From positions 3,534,001-3,598,000 of the forward strand of contig NZ_CP152389.1 of assembly GCF_038806765.1 (NCBI RefSeq): a stretch of DNA of 64,000 nt, in the 5' to 3' direction. Both the position numbers and the translations under genes were made by a program. Below are positions 15,855 through 24,759 of the stretch, in pieces (position 1 is the first letter of the stretch; the number at the start of each line of letters is the position of its first letter). The notes under the pieces are model-generated. The model worked only from the letters and a program-made list of their open reading frames with translations, searched no databases and was not told where the DNA came from. This DNA comes from Mucilaginibacter sp. CSA2-8R. Its GTDB lineage: Bacteria; Bacteroidota; Bacteroidia; Sphingobacteriales; Sphingobacteriaceae.

Positions 15855-18800
15855 GGGTTTCGGGATGATTTACGATTAGATCTGTAGAAGATGATGAGTT
15901 TTCGGGCATGAGCGATGGCGAATTGTAGGTGGTTTTATTTTGCACCCAGGCAAACACCAAAGGCAAAATAAATAAAGCCGCAATGGTAGAGGCAAACAGC
16001 CCCCCAATTACCGCCCGGCCCAGCGGTGCCGATTGCTCGCCGGCTTCGCCCAGGCCCGATGCCATGGGTATCATACCGGCTATCATGGCCAAACTGGTCA
16101 TTAAAATTGGGCGTAAACGGATGGAAGCACTGGTTACAGCCGCCTTAGTAGCATCGCGGTAATCCAGGCGCAGCTTTTCGGCGTTGGTCACAATCAGGAT
16201 AGCGTTGGCTACCGATACCCCTACCGACATAATCATGCCCATATAGCTCTGTAAGTTAAGCGTTGAGCCGGTAAGCAGCAAAGCGCCGATAGAACCTAAT
16301 ACCACTGCAGGCACAGTTGATAATACTGTGAGGGATAATTTTACAGACTGATAGTTAGCTGCTAACAACAGGAAGATAACCAGAATGGCAAACAGCAACC
16401 CATTCTGTAAACTCGACATTGTATCGGTTAACAAACTCGACATCCCTTGCACCTGCGTAACCACACCCTTAGGCGGCTTGCCCAGGGATTGGATGGCCTT
16501 TTGTACGGCAGACGTAGCACGACCTAAGTCTTTATGATGGATATTGGCGCTCACCGTCAGGTAACGCCTTGGCCCCATACGGTCGTACTCGCCCGGAACA
16601 TAAACCGTTTTAAAACTGGCAACATCGCCCAGTACGGGACTGCTTTGCCCTTTAATTAAAGGGATTTCGCGTATCTCGTCCATGTTGTTCATCACATACT
16701 CAGGTATCTGCACTTGTACCTGGTAGGTATTAGCGGCCTTTTCGTCCAGCCACTGGTTTTTTTCGGAAAAACGGCTGGATGAAGTACTGGCTGTTACCGA
16801 GCGCGATATCTCGCTTACACTTAAACCCATCTGCGCCAGTTTGAGCCGGTCGAGCGTAATTTTTACTACCGGGAATTTGAGCGGCTGGTTAATCTGCACG
16901 TCACGCAGGTAATCAACTTGCTTAAGTTTATCTACCAGTTTATTGCTGTAAGCCTCAATTTGGCCCATATCCTTACCGGCAACGGTTACCTCAATAGGCG
17001 TAGCAGCGCCCTGACTCATAATTTTCTCGGTCATGTCAATCGGCTCAAAGGTTACCCGAAGTTCCGGTATGGCGTAGGCAATGTTCTTTCGCAGCGCTTC
17101 TTTAAAGTCGTCCATATTTACATGGTAATCTTCGTCTAGGTTTACTTGTAAAATGGCCTCGTGCGTACCGGTGTTAAATACATATAGGTTACTAACTCCA
17201 TAACTGCTCGGTATCAAACCTACATAACCCGAACTGATGGCTACATGATGATTGGAGGTACTATCAATGATTTTTAAAACCTGCTTCAGCTTAGCTTCGG
17301 TTCGCTCCAAACGGGTACCGTCTGGCTCTTTAATGCGGATCTGGAACTGACCGTTGTTTAGCTTCGGCATCATATCTTTACCGATTATCAAAAAGCCCCC
17401 TAATGCCAAGGCCAGCACCACCAACAAATACACCGGCACAATCAGCCGCTTGTTCGGCATCCAACGGTCTAAGATTTTTACAAAACGCAGCTTAATCCGC
17501 TCAAACAAATCATTCTCCTGCGGGTGTTCTTGCTCATTTTTTAAATGGCTTTGCACCTGCCCGTTTTCTTTAAAGTCTAATGCCTCGCCGGCATGGGCGT
17601 GCAGCTGCCCGTGGTGACCGTGCTGGTATTGCTCGGCATTGATGAGCCAGTTGCTGAGTATCGGCACCAGCGTTTGTGCAATAATGTATGACACAATCAT
17701 GGTTAAGCCAATGGCTAACGACAATGGTAAAAACATAGCCTTAGGCACACCCGTCATCAAAAACGAAGGTGCAAACACAGCCAGTATACAAAGCAGGATA
17801 AGCAGCAGCGGGAAAGAAATTTCCTCGCAGGCGTCATAAATAGCTTCCTTTTTACTTTTGCCCATCTCCAGGTGCTGGTGTATGTTCTCGATGGTTACCG
17901 TGGCCTGGTCAACCAAAATACCGATAGCTAGCGCCAGTCCGCTTAAGGTCATGATGTTGATGGTTTGCCCAAAAAAGCCCAACAGCATCACCCCGATAAC
18001 GATAGACACCGGAATGGTAATCACCACAATTAAGCTACTACGCCAGTCGCGTAAAAACAGCAGCACCATCAGCCCGGTTAAAATAGCACCCAGGCCGCCC
18101 TCAGTAAGCAAGCTTTTTACGGCGTTGATTACAAACACCGACTGGTCAAACTCGTACGATACCTTAACATCATCGGGCAATAAACTTTGTATATCCGGCA
18201 GTTTACTTTTAAGCGCCTGTACCACCGCCCAGGTAGAGGCATCGGCGGTTTTAACCGCAGGGATGTATACCGAGCGTTTACCATTAATTAAGGCATAGCT
18301 TACGGTCACGTCGGCACCGTCAGACACTCTCGCTACATCTTTGATAAACACCGGACTACCATTTTTGCTGATAACAGGGATGTTGCCAAAATCATCCACG
18401 TTGCCAATCAGCGAGTTCATGGTGGTTACGTACATGGTGTTATCCATGCGCAGGTTACCCGAGGGCGACATCACATTGTACTTAGCCAGCGAGGCTACCA
18501 CTTCGTCGGGTGTTAAACTGTAGCTCCGCAGTTTGTTAGGGTCAACATTAATGATGACCGAACGCGAGTTGGCCCCGAACGGCGGCGGCGCGGAAAGCCC
18601 GGCTACCGACGAGAACGTAGGCCGCACCCGGGTGGTGGCCAAATCGTAAATATCTTTTAAGCTGCGGGTTTTTGAGGATAGCACCAGCTGCCCTACCGGC
18701 AGCGATGAAGCATCAAAGCGTAGTACCTGCGGCGGCAACGCACCGGGCGGAAAAAATTTCATGGCGCGGTTTACCTGCAAGGCCACCTGCGCCGAGGCCT

Positions 18801-19107
18801 CGCCCATATCGGTCCCCTCGTAAAAGCTTAACTTTAGCAGGGTAAGCCCCTGTATATTTTTACTGGTGATAGATTTGATACCGTTGACGTACAAAAACTG
18901 GTCTTGCAAACGGGTAGAAAAGAAGCCTTCCATCTGCTGCGGCGACATCCCTCCGTACGACTCAATAACGTACATAGTAGGCATATTGAGCTGCGGGAAT
19001 ATATCTATCGGAATTTTTATTGCACTAAGCACCGAAAAAAGCAGCAGGCTGATGGTAACAATCACTATTGTAACCGGCTTTTTCAGTGCGGTGGTAACCA
19101 TTGACAT
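15844..19107 (-). CDS. RND efflux transporter permease (AcrB/MdtB-like)
   Basis: Predicted 1087-residue inner-membrane pump with 12 expected helices and two large periplasmic loops. TM1 starts PVTIVIVTISLLLFSVLSAI, and TM4 contains GLALAIGILVDQATVTIENI with the proton-relay Asp. The second half repeats the fold (MGMIMSVGVSVANAILIVTN, SLAMIAGMIPMA). It lacks the DD/E pattern expected for CzcA metal pumps, so a hydrophobe/drug pump is more likely. A His-rich cytoplasmic insertion at about residues 486-532 (QHGHHGQLHAHAG) is unusual. It is flanked by the TolC and adaptor genes. Confidence 0.93.
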   Translation of the reverse strand: MSMVTTALKKPVTIVIVTISLLLFSVLSAIKIPIDIFPQLNMPTMYVIESYGGMSPQQMEGFFSTRLQDQFLYVNGIKSITSKNIQGLTLLKLSFYEGTDMGEASAQVALQVNRAMKFFPPGALPPQVLRFDASSLPVGQLVLSSKTRSLKDIYDLATTRVRPTFSSVAGLSAPPPFGANSRSVIINVDPNKLRSYSLTPDEVVASLAKYNVMSPSGNLRMDNTMYVTTMNSLIGNVDDFGNIPVISKNGSPVFIKDVARVSDGADVTVSYALINGKRSVYIPAVKTADASTWAVVQALKSKLPDIQSLLPDDVKVSYEFDQSVFVINAVKSLLTEGGLGAILTGLMVLLFLRDWRSSLIVVITIPVSIVIGVMLLGFFGQTINIMTLSGLALAIGILVDQATVTIENIHQHLEMGKSKKEAIYDACEEISFPLLLILLCILAVFAPSFLMTGVPKAMFLPLSLAIGLTMIVSYIIAQTLVPILSNWLINAEQYQHGHHGQLHAHAGEALDFKENGQVQSHLKNEQEHPQENDLFERIKLRFVKILDRWMPNKRLIVPVYLLVVLALALGGFLIIGKDMMPKLNNGQFQIRIKEPDGTRLERTEAKLKQVLKIIDSTSNHHVAISSGYVGLIPSSYGVSNLYVFNTGTHEAILQVNLDEDYHVNMDDFKEALRKNIAYAIPELRVTFEPIDMTEKIMSQGAATPIEVTVAGKDMGQIEAYSNKLVDKLKQVDYLRDVQINQPLKFPVVKITLDRLKLAQMGLSVSEISRSVTASTSSSRFSEKNQWLDEKAANTYQVQVQIPEYVMNNMDEIREIPLIKGQSSPVLGDVASFKTVYVPGEYDRMGPRRYLTVSANIHHKDLGRATSAVQKAIQSLGKPPKGVVTQVQGMSSLLTDTMSSLQNGLLFAILVIFLLLAANYQSVKLSLTVLSTVPAVVLGSIGALLLTGSTLNLQSYMGMIMSVGVSVANAILIVTNAEKLRLDYRDATKAAVTSASIRLRPILMTSLAMIAGMIPMASGLGEAGEQSAPLGRAVIGGLFASTIAALFILPLVFAWVQNKTTYNSPSLMPENSSSSTDLIVNHPETHEV

Positions 19108-19114
19108 AATTATA

Positions 19115-20506
19115 TTAATTTAACTGGTTAAGAACTTGACTGACCTGATTTTCGGTAATGGCCTTTTGAAAAAGCGCCTGCGTGTAACTGTTTTTGGCTG
19201 ATATAAAATCGGTTTCGGCACGGTATAACAGGTTTAGCGCCGCATTGAGCTCAATAATATCGGTGAGCCCGCTTTTATACAGGGCAAACTTTTGGCGGTA
19301 GGCGGCATTTGCGGCCTTTACCTGCCGCGGTATTTCCTGCAAACGTTCCAACGCGGTAGCCACGTTGGCATCAGCCTGGCTGGCGTTTGCCGCTAACAAC
19401 ACCTTTTGCTCGTTAAGTTTAGCCAGCGTATACTGCGACGTAATTTTTTGGGTGTTGAGCTTTAGCTGCCGGCGCTTTAAATCGAACAAATTATACGTGA
19501 TGCCCAAACCCACTACATAATTTTCGCGCTGAAAGCCCCAGCCGTTATACAGACTGGTAAAGCCGTTGTTTGCATCTAAACTGGCGGCACGCCCCCAGGC
19601 AGCGGCCTGCAATGATATTTTTGGATTATAACTCTTTTTTACCAGGGCTTCGCGCTCCAGGCTATTGTCGTACAATGAGCGGTAATACCTAATGAGCGGA
19701 TGGTTAGCCGTGTCGGGCATCAGCAGGTTGCCGCTCACAGAGTGTAAAATCAAATTATTTTCGGATACGGTATCGGGTACAATGCTGTTATATGGCATGC
19801 CGCTGATAACCGCCAAACGGAGCTGGATCTGTTTAACCTGGTTTTTAAGTTCGATGTAGTTTAAGCGCGATTTAGATAATTCGGCTTCGGCAATACTGGT
19901 ATCTACACCGGCCCTGATGCCGCTGCGGGCCAGCGCCCTGATAGAACGCCTGATTTCCTGGTTACGTTCAATATTACGCGCCTGCACCGTTAAAAAAGCC
20001 TGCAGTTTGAGCAGTTGCAGGTAGTTATCAATGGTATAAGCCTGCAGGTTATACTTTGATGCTGCAAACTGGTTCTTTTGTACATCAACCTCGGCTTCGG
20101 CTACTTTATTCTGCGCCTTGTAGGCACCGAAATTATAAAGTTCCATATCAAAGGCGGCAATGCCTAAGTTAGACAGTACGGCCGTGGTATTGCTCTCGTT
20201 GCGTACACCGCGATTGTTAGAGGGCACAATGCCGAAACCGAAGTACGCACCGCCCACATTGTTATTGGTACCTATATTGGCCTGGTAATTAAGCTTTATA
20301 TTAGGTAGCCAGTTGTAGCTAGTTTCGCGGGCCTGGGCTTCTTTAATCAGTATGGCCGACGAGTCGGTAACCAGCGTGGGCGCGTTGGTGGCTACCCGGT
20401 TCAGCAACTCATTAAGCTTAACGGTGCTGTTTGGATTTTGCGCATATAAGGGGCCGGCCACCAGCAGCAATAATGCCAGGCACCAGCCATGTTTAAAACA
20501 AAACAT
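19115..20506 (-). CDS. TolC family outer-membrane efflux protein
   Basis: Predicted 463-residue exported protein (signal peptide ending GPLYAQ) with the two-fold repeat of TolC/OprM: NSTVKLNELLNRVATNAPTL at the start of repeat one and long helices rich in Ala, Gln and Leu. Strand segments are LNYQANIGTNNN and VVGLGITYNLFD. It forms the outer-membrane duct of the tripartite pump. It is the first gene of the operon, with seven bases to the pump gene. Substrate not predictable. Confidence 0.92.
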   Translation of the reverse strand: MFCFKHGWCLALLLLVAGPLYAQNPNSTVKLNELLNRVATNAPTLVTDSSAILIKEAQARETSYNWLPNIKLNYQANIGTNNNVGGAYFGFGIVPSNNRGVRNESNTTAVLSNLGIAAFDMELYNFGAYKAQNKVAEAEVDVQKNQFAASKYNLQAYTIDNYLQLLKLQAFLTVQARNIERNQEIRRSIRALARSGIRAGVDTSIAEAELSKSRLNYIELKNQVKQIQLRLAVISGMPYNSIVPDTVSENNLILHSVSGNLLMPDTANHPLIRYYRSLYDNSLEREALVKKSYNPKISLQAAAWGRAASLDANNGFTSLYNGWGFQRENYVVGLGITYNLFDLKRRQLKLNTQKITSQYTLAKLNEQKVLLAANASQADANVATALERLQEIPRQVKAANAAYRQKFALYKSGLTDIIELNAALNLLYRAETDFISAKNSYTQALFQKAITENQVSQVLNQLN

Positions 20507-20593
20507 GTATTTAAAAAACTATTGTAGATAAAAAGGATATTGTACTGCCATCAGGCAGTTCATTTTCTGTAGATGAAAAAACTTCCTTTTAAA

Positions 20594-20968
20594 TCAGATA
20601 GTAAATTGCCGGGTAAGCAGATAAATGGGCTCTGCCGAGGTACGGAAATATCGTTGAGACCGTAAAAAGCGGTTAACAGTGCTGATGCTTAAAATTGCGA
20701 ACAGCGAATATAAGCAGGCCAGTAAGGCATTAATGGTAAAAGCAAACTCGCGGGCCTTGTTACGTAGCAGGGTCTGAAAAACTACGGATTTGGCTGCCAC
20801 CTCTTCCATAAATTCAGGCTTGCGTTTGGCAAATACTTTAACCAGTACATTGGTTTCGTGCGGACTCTCGTGCAAAGCGCTGTACACGCCAAAGCCCACA
20901 AAGGGTTTCGCAATAAAAAATATTGCGGCAATGGCTAAAATCAGCTTATATGTTTGCAGTTGGTTCAC
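20594..20968 (-). CDS. Hypothetical membrane protein
   Basis: Predicted 124-residue protein of unknown family. It has an N-terminal helix (LILAIAAIFFIAKPFVGFGV) and a second helix (FTINALLACLYSLFAILSIS) flanking a charged loop of about 45 residues (HESPHETNVLVKVFAKRKPEF in part). The C terminus carries several Arg and Tyr residues. It is transcribed away from the Crp-type regulator across a 142-bp intergenic region. The reading frame has normal codon use, but no function can be assigned. Confidence 0.6.
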   Translation of the reverse strand: MNQLQTYKLILAIAAIFFIAKPFVGFGVYSALHESPHETNVLVKVFAKRKPEFMEEVAAKSVVFQTLLRNKAREFAFTINALLACLYSLFAILSISTVNRFLRSQRYFRTSAEPIYLLTRQFTI

Positions 20969-21110
20969 TTTAGCATTAATACCTTTTACAACGGATAAAG
21001 TTGCAGCTATTTTATAAAAATGCTACTGAGTAACATGAATGTTGCATTTATTAATTACTGATTGAATTTAGCAGTAACTAAGTTAAATTCACGACGTTTG
21101 CATATCAACT

Positions 21111-21677
21111 ATGGAACATTTATTACGTCAGCAAATTGAAAAAATTGTAAAGCTAACTGATGATGAATTTACGTTTGCGCTTTCGCATTTTACACCCCGC
21201 CAATTTAAGAAACACCAGTATGTAGTGCAGGCAGGTAACGCTGCGCCAAACGATTACTTTGTGCTGGAAGGCTTGCTCAAATCATTTTACCTGGATGAGC
21301 AGGGCAAGATGCACATTTTGCAGTTTGCCATGGAGGACTGGTGGATATCAGACCCGCAGGCTTATCACAACCAAACGCTGGCCACGTTAAACATCGATTG
21401 TCTGGAAGACACCTCTACCCTTTATATCTCCATTGATAACCGCGAAAAACTCTGCGCCGACCTGAAAAAGATGGAGTACTTTTTTATGAAGAAAACTACC
21501 GCCGGTTACATTGCCCTGCAGCGGCGTATTTTATCATTAATGAGCCAAAAGGCCGATGAGCGCTACCAGCAGTTCATCAACCTATATCCTTCGTTACTGC
21601 AACGCCTGTCCAAAACGCTGGTAGCCTCCTATCTGGGAATTTCGCGCGAAACCCTGAGCCGCATCAGCGCGGTTTGA
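21111..21677 (+). CDS. Crp/Fnr family transcriptional regulator
   Basis: Predicted 188-residue regulator. A cyclic-nucleotide-binding-like domain covers about residues 10-130 (FTPRQFKKHQYVVQAGNAAPNDYFVLEGLL, read in pieces). The C-terminal helix-turn-helix is LSKTLVASYLGISRETLSRI. The recognition helix is present, but the protein stops just after it, slightly earlier than most relatives. No Fnr-type cysteines are visible, so a small-molecule or redox effector is unknown. A CRP-like palindrome lies directly after its stop codon, upstream of the PRISE gene, suggesting that it regulates the adjacent genes or itself. Confidence 0.85.
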   Translation: MEHLLRQQIEKIVKLTDDEFTFALSHFTPRQFKKHQYVVQAGNAAPNDYFVLEGLLKSFYLDEQGKMHILQFAMEDWWISDPQAYHNQTLATLNIDCLEDTSTLYISIDNREKLCADLKKMEYFFMKKTTAGYIALQRRILSLMSQKADERYQQFINLYPSLLQRLSKTLVASYLGISRETLSRISAV

Positions 21678-21713
21678 TGTGACATAGGTCACGGTTATTT
21701 TGTGAGCTATGTC
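21678..21713. promoter_or_regulatory. CRP-like palindrome and 12-bp inverted repeat
   Basis: TGTGACATAGGTCACG (21678-21693) matches TGTGA-N6-TCACA with one mismatch. It lies within a larger inverted repeat: GACATAGGTCAC (21681-21692) and GTGAGCTATGTC (21702-21713), 11 of 12 complementary with a 9-nt spacer. It sits between the Crp-type gene and the PRISE gene and could be an operator or a weak terminator. Confidence 0.5.
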
Positions 21714-21779
21714 CTGTGCAGGCCGTTACACAATTGCGACTATTGCGTGTTTAGTAATTACACACAGAAGTAACTCAAC

Positions 21780-22847
21780 ATGGATAATATAGCATTAGTA
21801 GTAGGTGCCAGCGGCATTACCGGCAGTAACCTAGCCGAAAAGTTAATTGAAAAAGGATGGACCACCTACGGTTTGGCCCGTAACCCGAACACTAATTTGC
21901 CTGGCTTACAACCTATAGCAGCGGATTTGCTACAGCCTGAAAGTTTAACAGAAGCATTGGCCGACATTAAACCAACCCACGTGTACATCACCAGTTGGAT
22001 GCGTAACGATACCGAGGCAGAAAACATCCGGGTGAACAGCCTGATGGTACGTAATCTATTGCGTGCCTTATCGGGTAAAGGCTCGGTACAGCACGTGGCC
22101 CTGGTTACTGGTTTAAAGCATTACCTCGGTCCGTTTGAGGCCTATGCCAAAGAAGGGTTTTTGCCAGTTACACCTTTGCGCGAAACGCATCCCCGTTTAG
22201 ACATTGAAAACTTTTATTACGCACAGGAAGATGAAGTGTATGCCGCTGCCGAACGCGATGGTTTTACCTGGAGCATACACCGGCCGCACACCGTGATTGG
22301 CAAAGCCGTGGGCAACCTCATGAATATGGGGACTACCGTGGCCGTTTATGCCAGCATCTGTAAAGAAACGGGCAGGCCTTTCAGATGGCCCGGATCACAA
22401 GCCCAGTGGAATGGCTTATCGGATGTTACAGATGCTAGGGTACTGGCCGAGCAGCTGATTTGGGCATCTACCACTGATGCCGCCCGCAACCAGGCCTTTA
22501 ATATTACCAACGGCGATGTTTTTAGGTGGAGTACGTTATGGCACCAGTTAGCGGGTTGGTTTGGCATTGAAGCAGTCGGCTATGATGGCACAACGCATCC
22601 GCTTGAAAACGAAATGGCTACTGATGCCGACCTATGGCGTAATATGGCCGCTCAATACCAGTTAAAAGAGCCCGATTTAAACCGGCTGGCATCACCCTGG
22701 CATACCGATTTGGATTTGGGCCGACCAATTGAGGTGATGACCGATATGTCTAAAAGCCGCAAGCTGGGCTTTACCGTTTACCAAAGTACCGAAGACTCTT
22801 TCTTTGACCTGTTTGCGCAGTTGCGGAACGAACGGTTAATACCTTAA
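21780..22847 (+). CDS. PRISE-type NADPH-dependent reductase (extended/atypical SDR)
   Basis: Predicted 355-residue atypical SDR. The cofactor loop GASGITGSNLAEKL is at residues 9-22, TSWMRNDTEAENIRVN follows, and GLKHYLGPFEAYAKEG and WSIHRPHTVIG are hallmarks of the progesterone 5-beta-reductase / iridoid synthase (PRISE) family. The C-terminal part NITNGDVFRWSTLWHQLAGW also fits. Such enzymes reduce activated C=C bonds of enones with NADPH. The bacterial substrate is unknown. It stands between the Crp-type regulator and the molybdenum hydroxylase operon. Confidence 0.85.
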   Translation: MDNIALVVGASGITGSNLAEKLIEKGWTTYGLARNPNTNLPGLQPIAADLLQPESLTEALADIKPTHVYITSWMRNDTEAENIRVNSLMVRNLLRALSGKGSVQHVALVTGLKHYLGPFEAYAKEGFLPVTPLRETHPRLDIENFYYAQEDEVYAAAERDGFTWSIHRPHTVIGKAVGNLMNMGTTVAVYASICKETGRPFRWPGSQAQWNGLSDVTDARVLAEQLIWASTTDAARNQAFNITNGDVFRWSTLWHQLAGWFGIEAVGYDGTTHPLENEMATDADLWRNMAAQYQLKEPDLNRLASPWHTDLDLGRPIEVMTDMSKSRKLGFTVYQSTEDSFFDLFAQLRNERLIP

Positions 22848-22896
22848 TTTATTTTTTACTCCGATTGGTGATAAGCGTCGTTTAGCGCAAACCGAT

Positions 22897-22935
22897 AATG
22901 CGTTGGTGTGTTACCCACTTACATACCAACGCATT
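22897..22935. promoter_or_regulatory. Stem-loop just upstream of the molybdenum hydroxylase operon
   Basis: AATGCGTTGGTGTG (22897-22910) and CATACCAACGCATT (22922-22935) are complementary at 13 of 14 positions with an 11-nt loop. The structure ends eight bases before the ATG at 22944 and lacks a T tract, so it is more like an operator or a translation-controlling hairpin than a terminator. Confidence 0.55.
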
Positions 22936-22943
22936 ACCTCCTG

Positions 22944-23726
22944 ATGAGCGACGAAAACCAAAACCCCGACCTTACCGACGACGAAAAGAGACTATTTGCC
23001 GACCTGATGCCGGAAGACCTGAACGAAATAATGGATTCCGGTTTTAACCGTCGACATTTTTTAAAGCTGATGAGCGTTGGCGGCGCCACTGTACTGGCGG
23101 CTAATTTGTTGGGTGCCGAACAGGTACTGGCACGCCCCTTGGCACCCGAAGAGGCCGCGACAACCGCAGCGATTGAAAACGGCGTCAAGATATCCTTTAA
23201 CATTAACGGCGCTACGCGCAGCCTGACGGTAGACTCGAGAATGACTTTGCTGGACACTGTGCGGGAAAGGTTGCAGCTCACCGGATCTAAAAAAGGATGC
23301 GACCACGGGCAATGCGGTGCTTGTACCGTAATGATTAACGGGCAACGGGTGCTATCATGCCTTACCCTGGCTGCCACCTGCGAGGGTAAAACCGTTACTA
23401 CCATTGAGGGTTTAGCCAATGGCAACCAGCTGCACCCCATGCAGGAGGCTTTTATTAAACACGACGGTTTTCAGTGCGGTTACTGCACGCCAGGCCAAAT
23501 ATGCTCGGCCGTGGCTTTATTGGGCGAAGCTCAAAAAGGTGATGCAAGCTACGTGACATCTAACATTAAACAAACCGGTGCGGGGCTGTCTTTATCTGAG
23601 GATGAAATCAGGGAAAGGATGTCGGGCAATATTTGCCGGTGCGGGGCTTACCCTAACATTGTGGCTGCCATTATGGAGGTACAATCGGGTAAACCGGTAG
23701 AACAGCATTTCAATTTTGCAGGCTAA
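22944..23726 (+). CDS. Aldehyde dehydrogenase iron-sulfur subunit (PaoA/YagT-like)
   Basis: Predicted 260-residue 2Fe-2S subunit of a xanthine-oxidase-family enzyme. The ATG at 22944 is chosen over a GTG at 22908 because the hairpin covers the latter. A twin-arginine Tat signal (NRRHFLKLMSVGG) shows export of the folded complex to the periplasm. The plant-type 2Fe-2S domain has KKGCDHGQCGACTVMINGQ and a later Cys (VLSC), and the second domain has GFQCGYCTPGQ and NICRCGAYPN. An insertion of about 25 residues separates the last two motifs. It heads a three-gene operon with FAD and molybdopterin subunits. Confidence 0.92.
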   Translation: MSDENQNPDLTDDEKRLFADLMPEDLNEIMDSGFNRRHFLKLMSVGGATVLAANLLGAEQVLARPLAPEEAATTAAIENGVKISFNINGATRSLTVDSRMTLLDTVRERLQLTGSKKGCDHGQCGACTVMINGQRVLSCLTLAATCEGKTVTTIEGLANGNQLHPMQEAFIKHDGFQCGYCTPGQICSAVALLGEAQKGDASYVTSNIKQTGAGLSLSEDEIRERMSGNICRCGAYPNIVAAIMEVQSGKPVEQHFNFAG

Positions 23727-23754
23727 AACCAAGGTATATTTTAACTAAACCATT

Positions 23755-24759
23755 ATGAGACCATTTAAATATACCCGAGTCGATTCCCTCAAGTCAGCTA
23801 TCAAAGAGCTAAACGGCAATGCACAATCGCGCATACTGGCCGGCGGCACCAACCTGCTCGATTTGATGAAGGAGGACGTGGAGCGACCGGAGGAATTAAT
23901 TGACATTACCCACCTGCCATATAGTTCTATAAGGTCACTATCGCAAGGTGCTGCTAAACCCGGCGTTTTGTTAGATGCTTTGGGCAAAAATGCGGGAACC
24001 GCCAATCACCCGCTCATCCGCAGCCAATACCCTATGCTAAGCCAGGCTATATTGGCCGGGGCGTCGGCACAAATACGTAATATGGCCACCAACGGTGGCA
24101 ACCTGTTGCAACGCACACGCTGCCCTTATTTTTACGACGTAGCCATGCCCTGCAATAAACGCACACCTGGTTCGGGCTGCGGCGCTATGGAGGGATTTAA
24201 CCGTATGCATGCCGTTTTTGGCTGGTCGGACAAATGTATTGCTGTACACCCCTCAGATATGGCAGTAGCCCTGGCCGCATTGGATGCTAAAGTTTTGGTA
24301 CAAAATCGGTCGGGCCAGCAAAGGCGCTTAACTTTTGATGAATTTTTCCGGCTGCCTGGCGATGCCCCGGAGAAGGACAACAACCTGCAACACGGCGACC
24401 TGATTACCGGCATCGAGTTACCGGCCAGCAACTTTGCCGACCATTCTTACTATGCCAAGGTGCGCGACAGGTCTTCTTACGCTTTTGCACTCATATCGGT
24501 AGCGGCAGGTTTTCAGCTTAACGGTAAACAAATTAGAGATGTGCGCATTGCCATGGGTGGCGTGGCGCATAAACCCTGGCGGGCCTTAACAGCAGAAAAA
24601 ATGCTGAAAGGTAAAGAAGCCAACGAAGCCAATTTTAAAGCAGCCGCCAAAGCCGAAATGGCCGCCGCTAAACCACACGAATACAATAAATTTAAAATAG
24701 AACTGGGCGAGCGCGCTATTGCACTGGCATTAACCAAAGCACTTAATTATGGAAGCTAA
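23755..24759 (+). CDS. Aldehyde dehydrogenase FAD subunit (PaoB/YagS-like)
   Basis: Predicted 334-residue FAD-binding subunit. The FAD motif is RILAGGTNLLDLMKED and the second binding region is QIRNMATNGGNLLQRTRCPYF. The stretch RCPYFYD ... CNKRTPGSGC carries the cysteines that hold the extra 4Fe-4S cluster of the E. coli PaoB type. The C-terminal domain (IRDVRIAMGGVAHKPWRALT) is the CO-dehydrogenase flavoprotein C-terminal fold. It overlaps the next gene by 11 bases, so subunit synthesis is coupled. Confidence 0.92.
   Translation: MRPFKYTRVDSLKSAIKELNGNAQSRILAGGTNLLDLMKEDVERPEELIDITHLPYSSIRSLSQGAAKPGVLLDALGKNAGTANHPLIRSQYPMLSQAILAGASAQIRNMATNGGNLLQRTRCPYFYDVAMPCNKRTPGSGCGAMEGFNRMHAVFGWSDKCIAVHPSDMAVALAALDAKVLVQNRSGQQRRLTFDEFFRLPGDAPEKDNNLQHGDLITGIELPASNFADHSYYAKVRDRSSYAFALISVAAGFQLNGKQIRDVRIAMGGVAHKPWRALTAEKMLKGKEANEANFKAAAKAEMAAAKPHEYNKFKIELGERAIALALTKALNYGS

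Noticed and set aside
22934..23440. Antisense ORF of 168 codons opposite the iron-sulfur subunit gene
   Set aside because: The plus strand has full cluster-binding motifs; the antisense frame is Ser/Pro-rich without any recognisable motif.
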